This document shows positions 1 through 10,900 of a stretch of DNA of 64,000 bases, piece by piece (position 1 is the first letter of the stretch; the number at the start of each line of letters is the position of its first letter). The translations under genes were made by a program, and so were the position numbers. The DNA is from Gordius sp. MW1. Taxonomy: Eukaryota; Nematomorpha; Gordioida; Gordea; Gordiidae. The stretch is from contig OZ038529.1 in NCBI GenBank assembly GCA_964036665.1, forward strand, positions 22,330,060 through 22,394,059, given 5' to 3'. The notes beneath the pieces were generated by a model that did no database searches, was not told the DNA's origin, and saw nothing but the letters and a program-made list of their open reading frames with translations.

Positions 1-36
1 TACTTTTAGTGTTTTGACTCCACTTAAGAATCACTT

Positions 37-328
37 AGGGCTTGTCTTAATATCGGATTTTGCTGTGCAGCAAAAATCGTTGTACGGCTGGCTTATAACA
101 TAGCCGTGTCTTAACTTCGAATTCACAGCAGACTTACATTTCAGACGCATAACATAACAGCGATTAATCTCGAGAGTTGAAATAAACAAAAAAACGTTTT
201 TAACTATCAAAAAACAAACTATTAATAATTACAACCGAGTTTGACACATGAAATTGAATCGGATATTTGATAAAGATAAATTCGCGCCATTTGAATCTGA
301 ATCCTATATTAATATTAAGACAAGCCCT
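37..328. repeat. Harbinger-type MITE, copy 1
   Basis: A roughly 290-bp non-coding element with inverted ends: GGGCTTGTCTTAATAT at the left and its complement ATTAAGACAAGCCC at the right, flanked by TTA and TAA. The same element lies in opposite orientation at 53838-54097, where both flanks are TAA. A three-base TWA target duplication and GGG-starting ends are typical of PIF/Harbinger elements. No transposase is encoded. Confidence 0.7.
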
Positions 329-372
329 AATAGGGTCTTTTAAACGCCCCTTGCACCTTCCCAAACGCAACA

Positions 373-470
373 ATCGATTAAAGTAGTATCGTGGGCGGAA
401 ACATGCGAAGGCAGGGGAGGGGCAATTGCCCCTTTTCCTAAATTTGCCATAATAATTTCCAAATCTACGG
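373..470. repeat. Degraded copy of the CATGGGCGTAGCCAG MITE family
   Basis: The stretch holds the family's diagnostic core (GGCAGGGGAGGGGCAATTGCCCC followed by an AAATTTGCCATAAT-like segment, the mirror of AATTATGGC in other copies), but the terminal inverted repeats are eroded. Confidence 0.4.
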
Positions 471-528
471 TAATTTAAAAAACGTTATTTGCTTTAGTAA
501 AATTTAGAGTAAAACAGTATATACCTAC

Positions 529-928
529 CATTAGAGGATGTGGCACGGTGGGATAATTTAGGACTTATATCGCTGGCTACTGTCTTGCAAGGTTTTACTA
601 AGTTATGGTAATAATAAGCCAAATTTAAAAATGCATCAGCAGGGCGTTGGACAGGTTCGATACCAGGATAACTTGATAACATAGGTATGGTATGGTGCCC
701 AAATCCATATAAAGCTTGATAAGATAAATAACTGTTTAAATACCATAATGATGAAGGGTCGACTGGGGGAAAATGAAAATTTTTATAATAATTTTCGCAC
801 AATTTAGCTTTGAATTCTCCCTTCTCATCTTTAGTCCAGTCTTCTCTCTTAGGTTTTATATTGTGACAAGGTTTGCTTCCAAGTAATTGCCTAACTGTAA
901 ATGTGGAATTTAAGCCGTCGCTGGACAT
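529..928 (-). CDS. First coding exon of an unrecognised protein with an eh1-like motif
   Basis: An ATG at 928 opens a frame of 133 complete codons that runs to a good splice donor (AATG|GTAGGT, donor GT at 528-527), so this is probably a first coding exon whose remaining exons lie to the left of the window. After the donor the frame reads into AT-rich sequence and soon stops. Residues 9-16 read TFTVRQLL, close to the eh1/octapeptide repression motif (F-x-I/V-x-x-L-L) found near the N-terminus of many homeodomain proteins. The rest is rich in Tyr, Pro and His with a run of aromatic residues around 62-75 and no recognised domain. A transcription factor N-terminus is an inference from the short motif only; no homeodomain is present here. 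Codon use is clearly more coding-like than the surrounding AT-rich DNA. Confidence 0.6.
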
Positions 929-1708
929 TGATTATAGTAGTCAAATTTATTTTGAAATATTGGTAATAAATTTATGATAGGAATTGATTGATTATTAAAA
1001 AAAAAATTAATAAAACTTAATCGGTAATTAATGATTGGGAAATTAGTCAATATTTTCACTCATTAATTCCAAGCATCTCCCCCGGTGTTATGTTAATTGT
1101 CGATATCAAACCCACTAATTAACGTTATATGTAACTTTTTACACAATTATCGGAAGCTTAGCATTCTAATCTCCAACCGAGCTCCTATTTAAAATATCCT
1201 TTCTAAGTGGAAAAGTATTTAAAATAAAATTTGTAATATACTAACAGCCTTTTTAACAATAATTATAAAATAAATGAATCCAGCTTAGCCAGGGGGGGGG
1301 GGGTAAAAAATTGAAAATAATTTAGTGTGAGTCAAAATGATAATTTTAAAAAGTTTTGACCCATTTATAATTACAGAAAAAATTTGGATTCGAGGGGGGG
1401 GGGGAGCTATTTACCCATACCCATCTGGCTAGGTCCTTAGGTGAGATAATCACTCGTAGGTAGCAATGAATTGTCACTTTTCTGGTTCAATTTTTATGTA
1501 GCTAAATGAGAGAGAGAGTTAAGTCGGCAAATAAGTCATAAAACTTAATATAGTTAGCGCGGGGATTAAAAGGATTTTGGAGGTGGAGGGGGGGGTATAT
1601 ATTTGTCTAAGAACCATTTAGAATACCCCTAACCTCCACTATGAAAAAAATAGAGGACCATTAATAGGTCGATAAAATAAAATTAAAAGTTTTATTTATG
1701 GTAAAACT
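929..1708. other. Intergenic, no gene seen
   Basis: AT-rich sequence with G-runs at 1290-1300, 1395-1405 and 1588-1594. The segment 1284-1430 has the pattern GCTTAGCCAGGGGG ... CTGGCTAGG and looks like an eroded relative of the CATGGGCGTAGCCAG MITE family. No open frame with coding character. Confidence 0.5.
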
Positions 1709-2194
1709 CAGGGGTTTGTCCCGAACCCGAACCCCTGAACCCAAACCTGGTAAAACCCGATGTTTTACAGAACCCGAACCCAAACCCGAACCCATTTTTT
1801 AAAATACCCTTTAAACCCGAACCCAAACCCGATGAATACAAAAAAGGGTTCGGGTTCGGGTTTTTAATTTAAAAATATATTGTGAATTGAATATCTCAGT
1901 TTTCTCCATCATGACAATGTAACAAAAACCATGCGATTGTAATTTCAATATTTTTATGTTTCCGGCATTAATCAATACTAATTAACTCAAGAATTATTTG
2001 TAAGTATTATATATATAATTGATATATATTAGTTATGGTATGGTTTAAAAATGTATTATTAGTATAATATAATTTCTCGAACCCGAACCTGTACCCGAAC
2101 ACAATTCCTTAAACCCGAACACGAACCCGATTTCCAAATTTATGCCAAACCCGAACACGAACCCGATTTTATTTTGGGCGGGTTCAAACCCCTG
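1709..2194. repeat. MITE with CAGGGGTTTG ends and GAACCC repeats
   Basis: The element starts CAGGGGTTTG and ends CAAACCCCTG. Inside both ends are runs of CGAACCCGAACC-type repeats, and 1750-1865 is itself internally palindromic. The CAGGGG start is typical of hAT elements. Flanking octamers (GTAAAACT and AAAACCAC) do not match, so the target duplication is lost or the ends are slightly misplaced. Confidence 0.6.
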
Positions 2195-2307
2195 AAAACC
2201 ACAGACTAATATAACCAAAGACTAGCGAACAGCTGTTTTTTGCTTTAAAATTTTTCAAGCAACTTAGCATGACCATTTTATGTGGATTTTTTAAATATGC
2301 TCATTTG

Positions 2308-2445
2308 CATGGGCGTTGCCAGACCGAGAGGGGGGGGGGCAGGAAGGGGCGGCTGTCTCCCTCTAAACGCAAAAAATTTGTTGAAATTTATCAAAATTAT
2401 GGCTAAACCTAATTCCTATTGCCCCCCTCTAATTCAAATTTATAC
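2308..2445. repeat. MITE family A copy (right end missing)
   Basis: Starts CATGGGCGTTGCCAG and contains the family core (AGGGGCGGCTG, then an A-rich segment with AATTATGGCTAAA, then TTGCCCCCCTCTAA). The right terminal repeat is absent. Family A is described in the findings. Confidence 0.65.
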
Positions 2446-2699
2446 CGGTGTAATAATGGATCCAGCGATCGTTAAATTTAACGTAACGTCATTCAAACAT
2501 ATCAATCAAGTGTCATTTATTATTTTGATTAAGATTGTTGAAATAGAATGGTTCTTTTTGGCGAGTAAAAAGTCAATCATCAATAATATTATGTTATTTT
2601 TATAATTTACGAAATGATTAATAAATTTAATATTTAGTAAATTTTTAATTAACCTACTTTTTTAAATACAGCTTGAAGTAGCTAAGTTCCCCTTGATTT

Positions 2700-2870
2700 T
2701 TACCCTCTTCCCCCCCCCCCCCCGATTCTTACCCTCTTTCTCTCCAGACGGATGGGGGTGATTTGCCCTCCACCCCCCCCCCCCCCCCCTTATTTTTTAC
2801 CCTCTATCTCACCCTTGGGGGGGGGGGGGTAATTTGCCCCCCCCCCTTGATTTTTACCCTCTTTTTCACA
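2700..2870. repeat. Cluster of poly-C and poly-G tracts
   Basis: Homopolymer runs of about 10-17 C or G (2711-2723, 2771-2788, 2818-2830, 2839-2846) alternate with TGATTTTTACCCTC units. The repeated TTTTTACCCTC motif suggests tandem or slipped copies of one short segment. Confidence 0.6.
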
Positions 2871-3109
2871 ATGCCGGCTAGGCTCATATTTGATTTCATT
2901 TCATCGATTTTATTATGTCATAAAAGTACTTAATTGTTAACTTAGACGTGATACACTAGGGGCTAAATGTTCAACTTTAATTGTCTTTATTAATTTCTAA
3001 AAGTCAATCCAATTGGGACAAAGAACAAAGTATGTATATCCCATCATGCGCATATCAAGGCCTTAGGCAAGGAAATGTCTTGAAATTTAAGCGAGTTAAT
3101 TTATCAGGT

Positions 3110-3281
3110 CATGGCTGCGTTAGCGTAACCAGGATTGGAACTAGAGGGGGCAATAATTATTTAGAGAGGGGCAAAACAACAGTTTTCTGAAATTTTAGCC
3201 ATAATTATAACAAATTTAAAAGAATTTGTGGATTTAGAGGGGGCAGCCGCCCCTTTCTGTTTCCCCCTGACCATGCCCATG
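3110..3281. repeat. MITE family A copy
   Basis: CATGG...GCGTAACCAGGATTGG at the left and CCTGACCATGCCCATG at the right enclose the usual core (GGGGGCAATAAT...GAGGGGCAAAA...AGGGGGCAGCCGCCCC). About 170 bp, non-coding. Confidence 0.65.
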
Positions 3282-3531
3282 CAAGGATGCCAGCTGAGAG
3301 TAGCTAATGATACTAGCCATTGATTTTAAAACAAGATGAGATGGCCCATCTTGCATGACATTGACAATTTCCTTTTCGCGTACATTGATGAGATTGGCAC
3401 CTTTGATTTATATACGCAGATGCACGCCCCTCTACGGCTTGACTATTTATCTTAAACCATTTAGTCTTGGTAGAAAAAATTAGAGGTAGTAATATACACC
3501 TCCTAAACCATACGTCTCTAGTCATGGGAAA

Positions 3532-4094
3532 ACCTCAGGTTTTGTGAGGTCTTTTAAAAACGCTAACCTCTGCCTTGAGGTTAGAGGTCAAAATTAACCT
3601 AAAAACCTCGAGGTCAGTTAGAAGCTTAGAGCTTAGGTCAGAGCGCTTTATTAACCTAAACGCTTAGGTTAATAATAAATATTGACCTAGCCTAAGCTAA
3701 ACCTTTAGGTTAGTTGAATTAACCTAAGGTCAATATTTCTTTTTGATATACTGTAAAATTTCAACTAACTACGGTCTTTTAGCACTTTGTCTGCTTCATT
3801 TTGATCATATATAATATATAATCAAAATTAAGCAGACAAAGTTCTAAAAGACAGTAGTTGAGTGGAAATTTTACAGTATATAAAACATTATTGACCTTAG
3901 GTAATGAACCTAATGCTTAATTAACCTAAAGGTTTAGGCTACGTCTATATATTAACCTAAGCGTTTAGGTTAATAAAGCGCTCTAACCTAAGCTCTAAGC
4001 TTCTAATTTACCTCGAGGTTTTTAGGTTAATTTTGACCTCTAACCTCGAGGCAGAGGTTAGCGTTTTTAAAAGACCTCAAGGTTTTCAATGAAC
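3532..4094. repeat. Foldback element with near-perfect 280-bp arms
   Basis: The left arm from about 3532 and the right arm ending about 4094 are inverted copies with high identity almost to the centre at about 3812, where the loop is TGATCATATATAATATATAATCA. Arms are dense in AACCTAA/TTAGGTT and GAGGTTAGAGGT motifs; the inner part includes ACTGTAAAATTTC and CTTTGTCTGCTT blocks in inverted orientation. No coding capacity. It could be a foldback transposon or a MITE with very long terminal inverted repeats. Confidence 0.8.
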
Positions 4095-4365
4095 CTCTAA
4101 CCTAGCCTAAGGTTGACCTGGGCGTCAACCCCACCTAACTTCTTCCCATCACTATACGTCTCTATTCCCAGTAGGACTTGCTTCAATAAGGGATGCATTT
4201 TTGGTGTGGTGACACGGGTATTATGTTTGTACTTAAAAAAAGCATTAACAGTTAAATTATTCAGATCTTGTGACCCAATTACACCTGTGGTTTATTTTCC
4301 TAGACCGCAATTTGTAAGATCTTTGAATAAGCCAACCAGGACCAATGTCTGAACTAGAGATATAC

Positions 4366-4975
4366 ATGGGCCTTTTTAATTGACCCACCAGTATGAAAAA
4401 TTTAAAAATCCGGACCGGATTGGGCCCGTTAGGAATTATTAGAGTGCCAAGCCCGGCCCGCTAATTTTTTGCAAATCACGGGTCCTGGGCCCTTTCTGAA
4501 ATTTGCTCTTTTTAAATGCAAATTTTTTGTCAATATTAAGAATTATGTATAAGATGAAAGTGTTCAATAATAAGCATGTTAAAAAATCAACATTTTCAAA
4601 CCTGTTTTTATTTCTTCCGACAATATGTCAAATATAATTTTAAACTATATGCAAGGTTAATTTAATCTAACATAAACAACCTAGTTTTGTTAGTTCTAAA
4701 TCATATTTCAAAATATAAACTTTCGGGATCCTATTTTTTAAAAATTGCAAGTTTTATGAATAAATGACGAGTGAAAATTATTAACTGATAAAATCATTAT
4801 AGCAAAAATAAAAATTGAATAAACCTGGTAAAAATGCACCATTTTTACACATTAAAATACAAAAATAAAAACCGTAGATAAATTATAGCTGGCCGGAGCC
4901 TGTCTAGGTACCTTAAAGCCCGTCCAAGCCCGACCCCTAATTTTTTTAAGAGGCCCTTCCTTGCCAGACATGTTT
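4366..4975. repeat. Probable degraded hAT-like MITE with GGCCCG blocks
   Basis: GC-rich blocks (GGACCGGATTGGGCCCG, AAGCCCGGCCCGC) near 4408-4465 face inverted-like blocks (AAGCCCGTCCAAGCCCGACCCC, AGGCCC) near 4914-4955 across 450 bp of AT-rich DNA. This is the layout of other MITEs here, but the ends (TAGAGATATACATGGGCC at the left) do not pair well. Confidence 0.35.
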
Positions 4976-4980
4976 ATAGT

Positions 4981-5128
4981 AGTGTTGTAAAAGGACCTGG
5001 GTTTTGTTTAGTCGAAGTTTGAATCAACAATAAAATCCTCTGGTCGGTCGACAATAAAAACAGACACATTATGTCAAGGACTAGCACCAAAATATGACTG
5101 AACCAAACCCATGTGATTTTACAACACT
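4981..5128. repeat. MITE family B copy
   Basis: Starts AGTGTTGTAAAAGGACCTGG and ends GATTTTACAACACT, with the GTCGA-rich interior typical of the family. It is shorter than most copies and has an internal deletion. Confidence 0.7.
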
Positions 5129-5499
5129 AATTTATAAGCTACCCGCAGGCCGAAATTTCACATATTTAAGTTTGTTGATGCCAACTACGTTTTTAATTTT
5201 TGTTGGCTATATAATGATCATTAAGTAATAAAATATCAATTTACTAAACCATGAGGATTATTAAGTCTTAGTTAAATTTGATCACAAATTTCTATTGTGG
5301 AACTAGCACACTCATTTCCAAAGAAAGGAGATTTTAAAGTATTAAAAATGAAGCATATATCCGAATAAAGCATAAAAAACGCTTTATCAAAAAAGCTTTT
5401 TCGACAGATTAAAAAAATAAATATTTTTTTAGACCTAGATATCTTTATTAAATGGTATACAAAAAATTACATGCACGACTAAAAAAATATAAAAACGCG

Positions 5500-5790
5500 C
5501 TATAACCAAACGGATGGCATTGATCCGTGTATGGTAATCGTGTTGGATTTAACGATTTCCATTGTGATCTTTTGCTTGATAAAAAAGTACTCTTTCAAAT
5601 CTAATGAGACGCTGGAGATCGCTTTTCCAATTTGTTTCAGGAGAGCCAGAGCTTCAACGCCTAAATTTCCATTTCTGGTTGCCACTACGGGAATGAATAT
5701 TGTGTCCGCGAGAGAAGAATATTTTACTGTCTTCCTATTCTCTGCACTAAGGTCAATTACTCAACTTTCCACCTTAAAAACTTCATACAT
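5500..5790 (-). pseudogene. RLE-LINE C-terminal fragment, left palindrome arm
   Basis: Read on the minus strand, the frame gives an isoleucine/valine-rich segment with ATRNGNLGVEALALLKQIG followed by a KQKITMEIVKSN segment and a stop near 5500. This lines up with the C-terminal 60 residues of the intact LINE protein at 48857-51390 (which has SGIFGKQALAFFKEVG and LLKQRLGILIAKYN at the same places). It is a separate, diverged family. Only the tail of the protein is present, so it is a remnant. Confidence 0.7.
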
Positions 5791-6035
5791 CTTAAGGTAG
5801 CGAATTATTGCATCAGCCTAGCCAGCATTATAGGTGGGCAATAGACCCGACCCGAAAAAATTAAAAACTTTAAATTCTACCCGACCCGACCCAAAATTTC
5901 AAAATTTTCAACCCAAATTCCGGTAGACCCGAGGTCGGGTGGGGTTTGTCAAGGGTTGTGCAGCCTATGGGGCAAAGTACCATGGATCGTCTTACATATA
6001 TAAAAAATCCCTCCTTCCCCCTGGCACTCTGTTTT

Positions 6036-6154
6036 TCATTTCGACTAAGCCTGGAGGTCGACTAAGAAATATAGATCAAAAAACCTTGGTCTGTTTATGT
6101 TTAGTCGACTAAAATCAAAGGTCGACCAAGCAACCGAGCCGTTTTTACAACACT
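6036..6154. repeat. MITE family B fragment inside the palindrome spacer
   Basis: TTCGACTAAGCCTGGAGGTCGACTAAG through GAGCCGTTTTTACAACACT matches the right half of family B. The left half is missing. Confidence 0.55.
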
Positions 6155-6659
6155 ACTACTATATTTTAAATAATTTCAAAGATTTGTAATTAAATTAAAC
6201 TTCTTTTGGACCCTGCATTTAATTTAATAAATCTAACGATGCTCAAAACTAATTATTAATATTTTAAAAGCAGTCAATGCAATAATTCTATAAAAATCTA
6301 AATATATACGATATAAAAAAATAAAATTTTTAGATAAAGGAAAACCATTTAAGGCATATTTAAATCAATAAACATTTCCTTTATGATACCCTTCGGTCAT
6401 AAGCGTACCAGGGGGAAGGAGGAATTTTTTATATATGTAAGACGATCCATGGTACTTTGCCCTATAGGCCTGCACAACCCTTGACAAACCCCACCCGACC
6501 TCGGGTCAACCCGAGTTTGGGTTGAATATTTTGAAATTTTGGGTCGGGTCGGGTAGGGTTTAAAATTTTTAATTTTTTGGGTCGGGTCGGGTCGGGTCTA
6601 TTGCCCACCTATAATGCTGGCTAGGCTGATGCATTCGCTACCTTAAGATGTATAAAGTT

Positions 6660-6940
6660 TTTAACGGAAAGTTGAGTAATTGACCTTATAGTCAGTGCAG
6701 AGAATAGGAAGAAGTAAAATATTCTTCCCTCGCGGACACAATATTCATTCCGGTAGTGGCAACCACAATTGGAAATTTAGGCTTTGAAGCTCTGGCTCTC
6801 CTGAAACAAATTGGAAAAGCGATCTTCAGCGTCTCTTTATATTTGAAAGAGTACTTTTGTATCAGGCGAAAGATCACAATGGAAATCGTTAAATCCAACA
6901 CGATTTCCATACACGGATCAATGCCATCCGTTTAGTTATA
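6660..6940 (+). pseudogene. RLE-LINE C-terminal fragment, right palindrome arm
   Basis: Inverted copy of the fragment at 5500-5790, now on the plus strand: GNLGFEALALLKQIG then an RRKITMEIVKSN segment and a stop near 6933, followed by a 3' segment containing AATAAAG at about 6990. The two fragments therefore end toward the outside of the palindrome. Several residues differ between arms, so the duplication is not very recent. Confidence 0.65.
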
Positions 6941-7663
6941 GCGCGTTTTTGTATTTTTTAGTCGTGTTTGTAATTTTTTGTATACCATTTAATAAAGATT
7001 CTAGGTCTAAAAAAATTTATTTTTTTAATCTGTCGAAAAAGCTTTTTGGGTCCGAAGTTTAAGAGGTAAACCAGTGATTAAATGCATGAGGGGTCATTAC
7101 GAGCTAAAGGATTTAGGCGGATAAACAAAATATAAATAGATCAGCAAACCTTGTATACTATGTTTTTAAAATTTAATTATAAATTATTGACCTTGGAACA
7201 AAAATTTATTTATAGACATTTGCAATCTTTATATTTTAATTAACACACAATAAATTAGAGACCTTAAAAAAATTTGCTATCTATGTATTTTAATTAACAC
7301 ACACTCAAGATGAACAACAATCATACACCTTTTAAAGATTAAATATGAAAATAAAATGATGTCAACTTATGCGTTAATATTGTGTCCTAATATTCTTAAA
7401 CATTTTGCCCCCTTTATGACAATTAGATTACAAATATTAAATGTAGAGAGGTAATAAGAGTGCGTAGTACCACGGGCGACACGTAAATTACAGAATTGTA
7501 GAGTGTTAGTTGTAATTCCTCGATGGATCTTTCTAACGTATATCTTTGTTTCTGTATAAACGATTATCATTCTTTTGGTTCTATCTAGACCCCTCCCTTA
7601 AGTTGATTATAAAATTATACCGCGCTCAACATTAAATATATAATGAAGCAAAAGGAACCTAAG

Positions 7664-7804
7664 CATGAGCGTAGCCCGCATTGGGATTAGAGGCAATAAT
7701 GATTTAGGGAGGGGCAGAATAATCATTTTTTGTATTTAATCCAAAATTTTGATAAATTTCATCAAATTCTTGGATTCCCTGTCTTCTCCTTGGATACGCC
7801 CATG
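7664..7804. repeat. MITE family A copy
   Basis: CATGAGCGTAGCCCGCATTGG at the left and CTTGGATACGCCCATG at the right enclose the usual core. Confidence 0.65.
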
Positions 7805-7918
7805 GGCCTAGGATACTATGTGCTTATATCAGTTGTATTTTTGTACCTTTAAAAATATGTAATGAACATTCTTTTTTAAAATGCAGCTGATTAGAATAAT
7901 AATGCGCAAAACTTTAAA

Positions 7919-10900
7919 ATGGAAAATTGCATAGCCGAATTAAATCATGTTTATAGGGCTAAAATTATTGATTTAAAACGCCTAAATTATTTAAAACAGC
8001 AACGGCTATCTAGCTTTGATAATTTAAAAAATGAAACCGCTGCTAAAGGTTATTATAAAAAGCACACATGACCATGATTATCCATTAACCACTTAGCTTA
8101 TTACCCAAATTATTTGCATTAAAAATATTTTTATTTTGATATAATTTTTAGGTGTAAATGTCTTGGCAAATTTATATGTTAAAGAAATCTGCAGCAAAAT
8201 TATGATGATTGGGGATATAAATCAAGGAAGAGAGACAATTGATTTTTTTAAGTTTTTTGAAAAATACAAAACCTTGAGTGATATCACTTATGAGACTAAT
8301 GACAGTGTAGATTATATAAAAATCCCTGTAGATCCATGTTCCTTAGAAGCAACTTTAAAACAAATAGCACTAATATACTCCAAATTAAAAAGACCTGCTA
8401 GTTCTACTACATCATTGAAAGGTATTTAGCCAATATTATAAATAAATATGTTTTATAGATTCAAAAAAATTGGGCACTATAATTAACTTACCAAAGGAAA
8501 AACCCCATTTAACAAAATTTTCAGGTATGTTATAGTTTACCAAATTTTTTACTGATATTTAATTAGAGAACAAATTTTTCATCCATAAAGTTTTACAAGA
8601 TGGTATTGAAATGAGGAATGATGAAAATTGTATAAATACTAATGACGTTAGAAAAAGTTTTTGTAATTTGTTTCATTAAATTAATTGCGCTTTAGGTAGT
8701 AGGTCTTTTAAACCATCCAGAATTGTTAGAGATATTTTAGAAGATATAACTTTTGAAGACAATTTAAAGAAACCTACAAAATGCAATAATATACCACATG
8801 GAGGTAAACATAATTATATAATACAATATATTCATATCATTATTAAGATCGTCCAACAACAGACACTTTGGACCATTCATTTAATACTAATGATCATATG
8901 CTAACACCTAATGGGTATCACAAATGCAATGATACAACCAAAATAAATGGCACATGCTCAAAACAACCAAATAGTCAATTTTTAAAAGGGAGGTTAAAAA
9001 TGCTGGATGGAACTTATAATTGTCCATATGAACCTTGTATATTTCAATCACCTTTTATATCATCGATACTGAGACATATAACATTCAAACACAAAGATCA
9101 GGCTGCAATCATACCACAAGATACAGGTTTATTTCTATAACATCAATCAATTTTTTATTTTTATCAAAGTAGTTATAGTTTAAATTAGTGGTTTTGTAAT
9201 AAAATACACAATTGTATAATACAATGAAGATTTTATGAAACAAAACACAAATATTATCTATTATATTTTAGCCTAATTCATATTTATTTATCTATCATTT
9301 AGACCTATATAGATTTTACATATTTTTTTGGTAAGAGTGATATATATCAAATCTATGATAATTACAATGAAATGCAATTTGTTTATCAAAATAAACATTT
9401 TTATTTTTCTAGAAATTGGGCAATACTGTCAAAGACATCCCTCAGGATATTTTGTATGTACTCTACCAGATTGTTATTTTGTTTCCAACATTAAAATCCG
9501 AGTTATGAAGCATTTAACGGAATTTCACGATGGAGCAGCACGTAAGGCAAGAAGCACCTTAACTTTAAATGGAGAACCACTATCTACACCTCACAATCAT
9601 AAAGCTTCAGGTATGGGTTTTAATGTTTTTTTCTCTATAAATATTTAATAAAAAATTGTTTTTTAAGTGACAATTTTTTCTCTCGGGTTGTAATTTTCAT
9701 TGTGTAGAGTTATTAAATTTGGATTTCTAAATACATGAGCTTAGCCAGGATTGGACTTAGAAGGGGGCAATTATGATTTAGGGAGGGCAAAATGAAAGTT
9801 TTTCAAAATTTTAGCCACAATTTTATGATATTTTAAGGAATTTATGGATTTAGAGGGGGGCACCATCCCTCCCTGGTTTTCCTGGCTACGCCTATGTCTA
9901 TATATATTTATCAATTTATGATTGAAAGGATTTTTATCCTTTTTAAGGATCATTTGATTAATTTACTTTATAACAATTAAGTGTTCCACATATCCATTGA
10001 AAAATAACCTATTGCGTCAAAGTTGGGAAATTTCCCTATTTCATGACACGACTGTGGCCATTTAGTTTTAGAATAAATAAAAAAATAGTAATTGGATATA
10101 ATTTTTGGTAACACAGAGTTAGATGTACCACAAACCTAGCTACATATCCAACCTTTCTAATTATTTCACAAAAACGTGGTCAAAATTGCAAAAACTATCT
10201 TTTTGCCCCCTCCCCCCCGCCCCATCTCCCCTCATTTCAGATCTTGATTGAGCCCATACTATCTTCAAGTTACTAATCCATTCTAGTGTTGTAAAAACGG
10301 CTGGGTTTTGTTTGGTCGACATTTGCTCCAACTAAGACTAATTGAACCAGGTCGACCAAACTAAACCCAGCCGTTTTTAAGACACTAATCCATTCTTTGA
10401 GAAACCTAGGAGTCATTTTTATAAAAGTAATCTGGAATAAAATACATTCACCAATACTTTAATTTTTAAAACTATTAGATTCGATAAGTTAACACAATGC
10501 CTCGCAACTACTTCATAGTATTTAGTGTTGTGAAAGCGGCTGGGTTTTGTCTGTTTTTCAAATTTCGACTAAGCTTTAGTCGACTAAAGCCAAAGGTCCA
10601 CCAAAACCCATTCGTTTTATGACACTAACCCATTCTTTAAAAAACGTTGGGAGTCATGGTTTATTGATTTTGAATGTAAACTACATTCACCACCACTTTA
10701 ATTTTAGAAACTATTAGCTTCGATATAATATTAATGCAAAGCCTTCCTTGATTTCATAATATTTTTTATACCTTAGACAAGGGTAAGGTTGACAATGATA
10801 ATAGTCAGCGGGTGGAAGAAAGTTTACCAACCCCGGGTCAATTTGACCCCAAACGGCCTAGGAAGGTGCGTCGTAAGTTGGGGCCACGTGTTAAATACGT

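Larger units (their letters stand above)
5388..7048. repeat. 1.66-kb palindrome carrying RLE-LINE 3' ends
   Basis: The left arm (about 5388-6050) and right arm (about 6390-7048) are inverted copies. Outer boundaries read AAGCTTTTTCGACAG at the left and CTGTCGAAAAAGCTTTT at the right. From outside inward each arm has a 3'-UTR-like segment with an AATAAA, the C-terminal coding end of an RLE-LINE protein (pointing outward), a CGGGTCGGGTCGGG-rich block, and a segment containing GACGATCCATGGTAC. The spacer of about 340 bp is AT-rich and includes part of a family B MITE. Arm-to-arm identity is high but with point changes. Confidence 0.8.
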
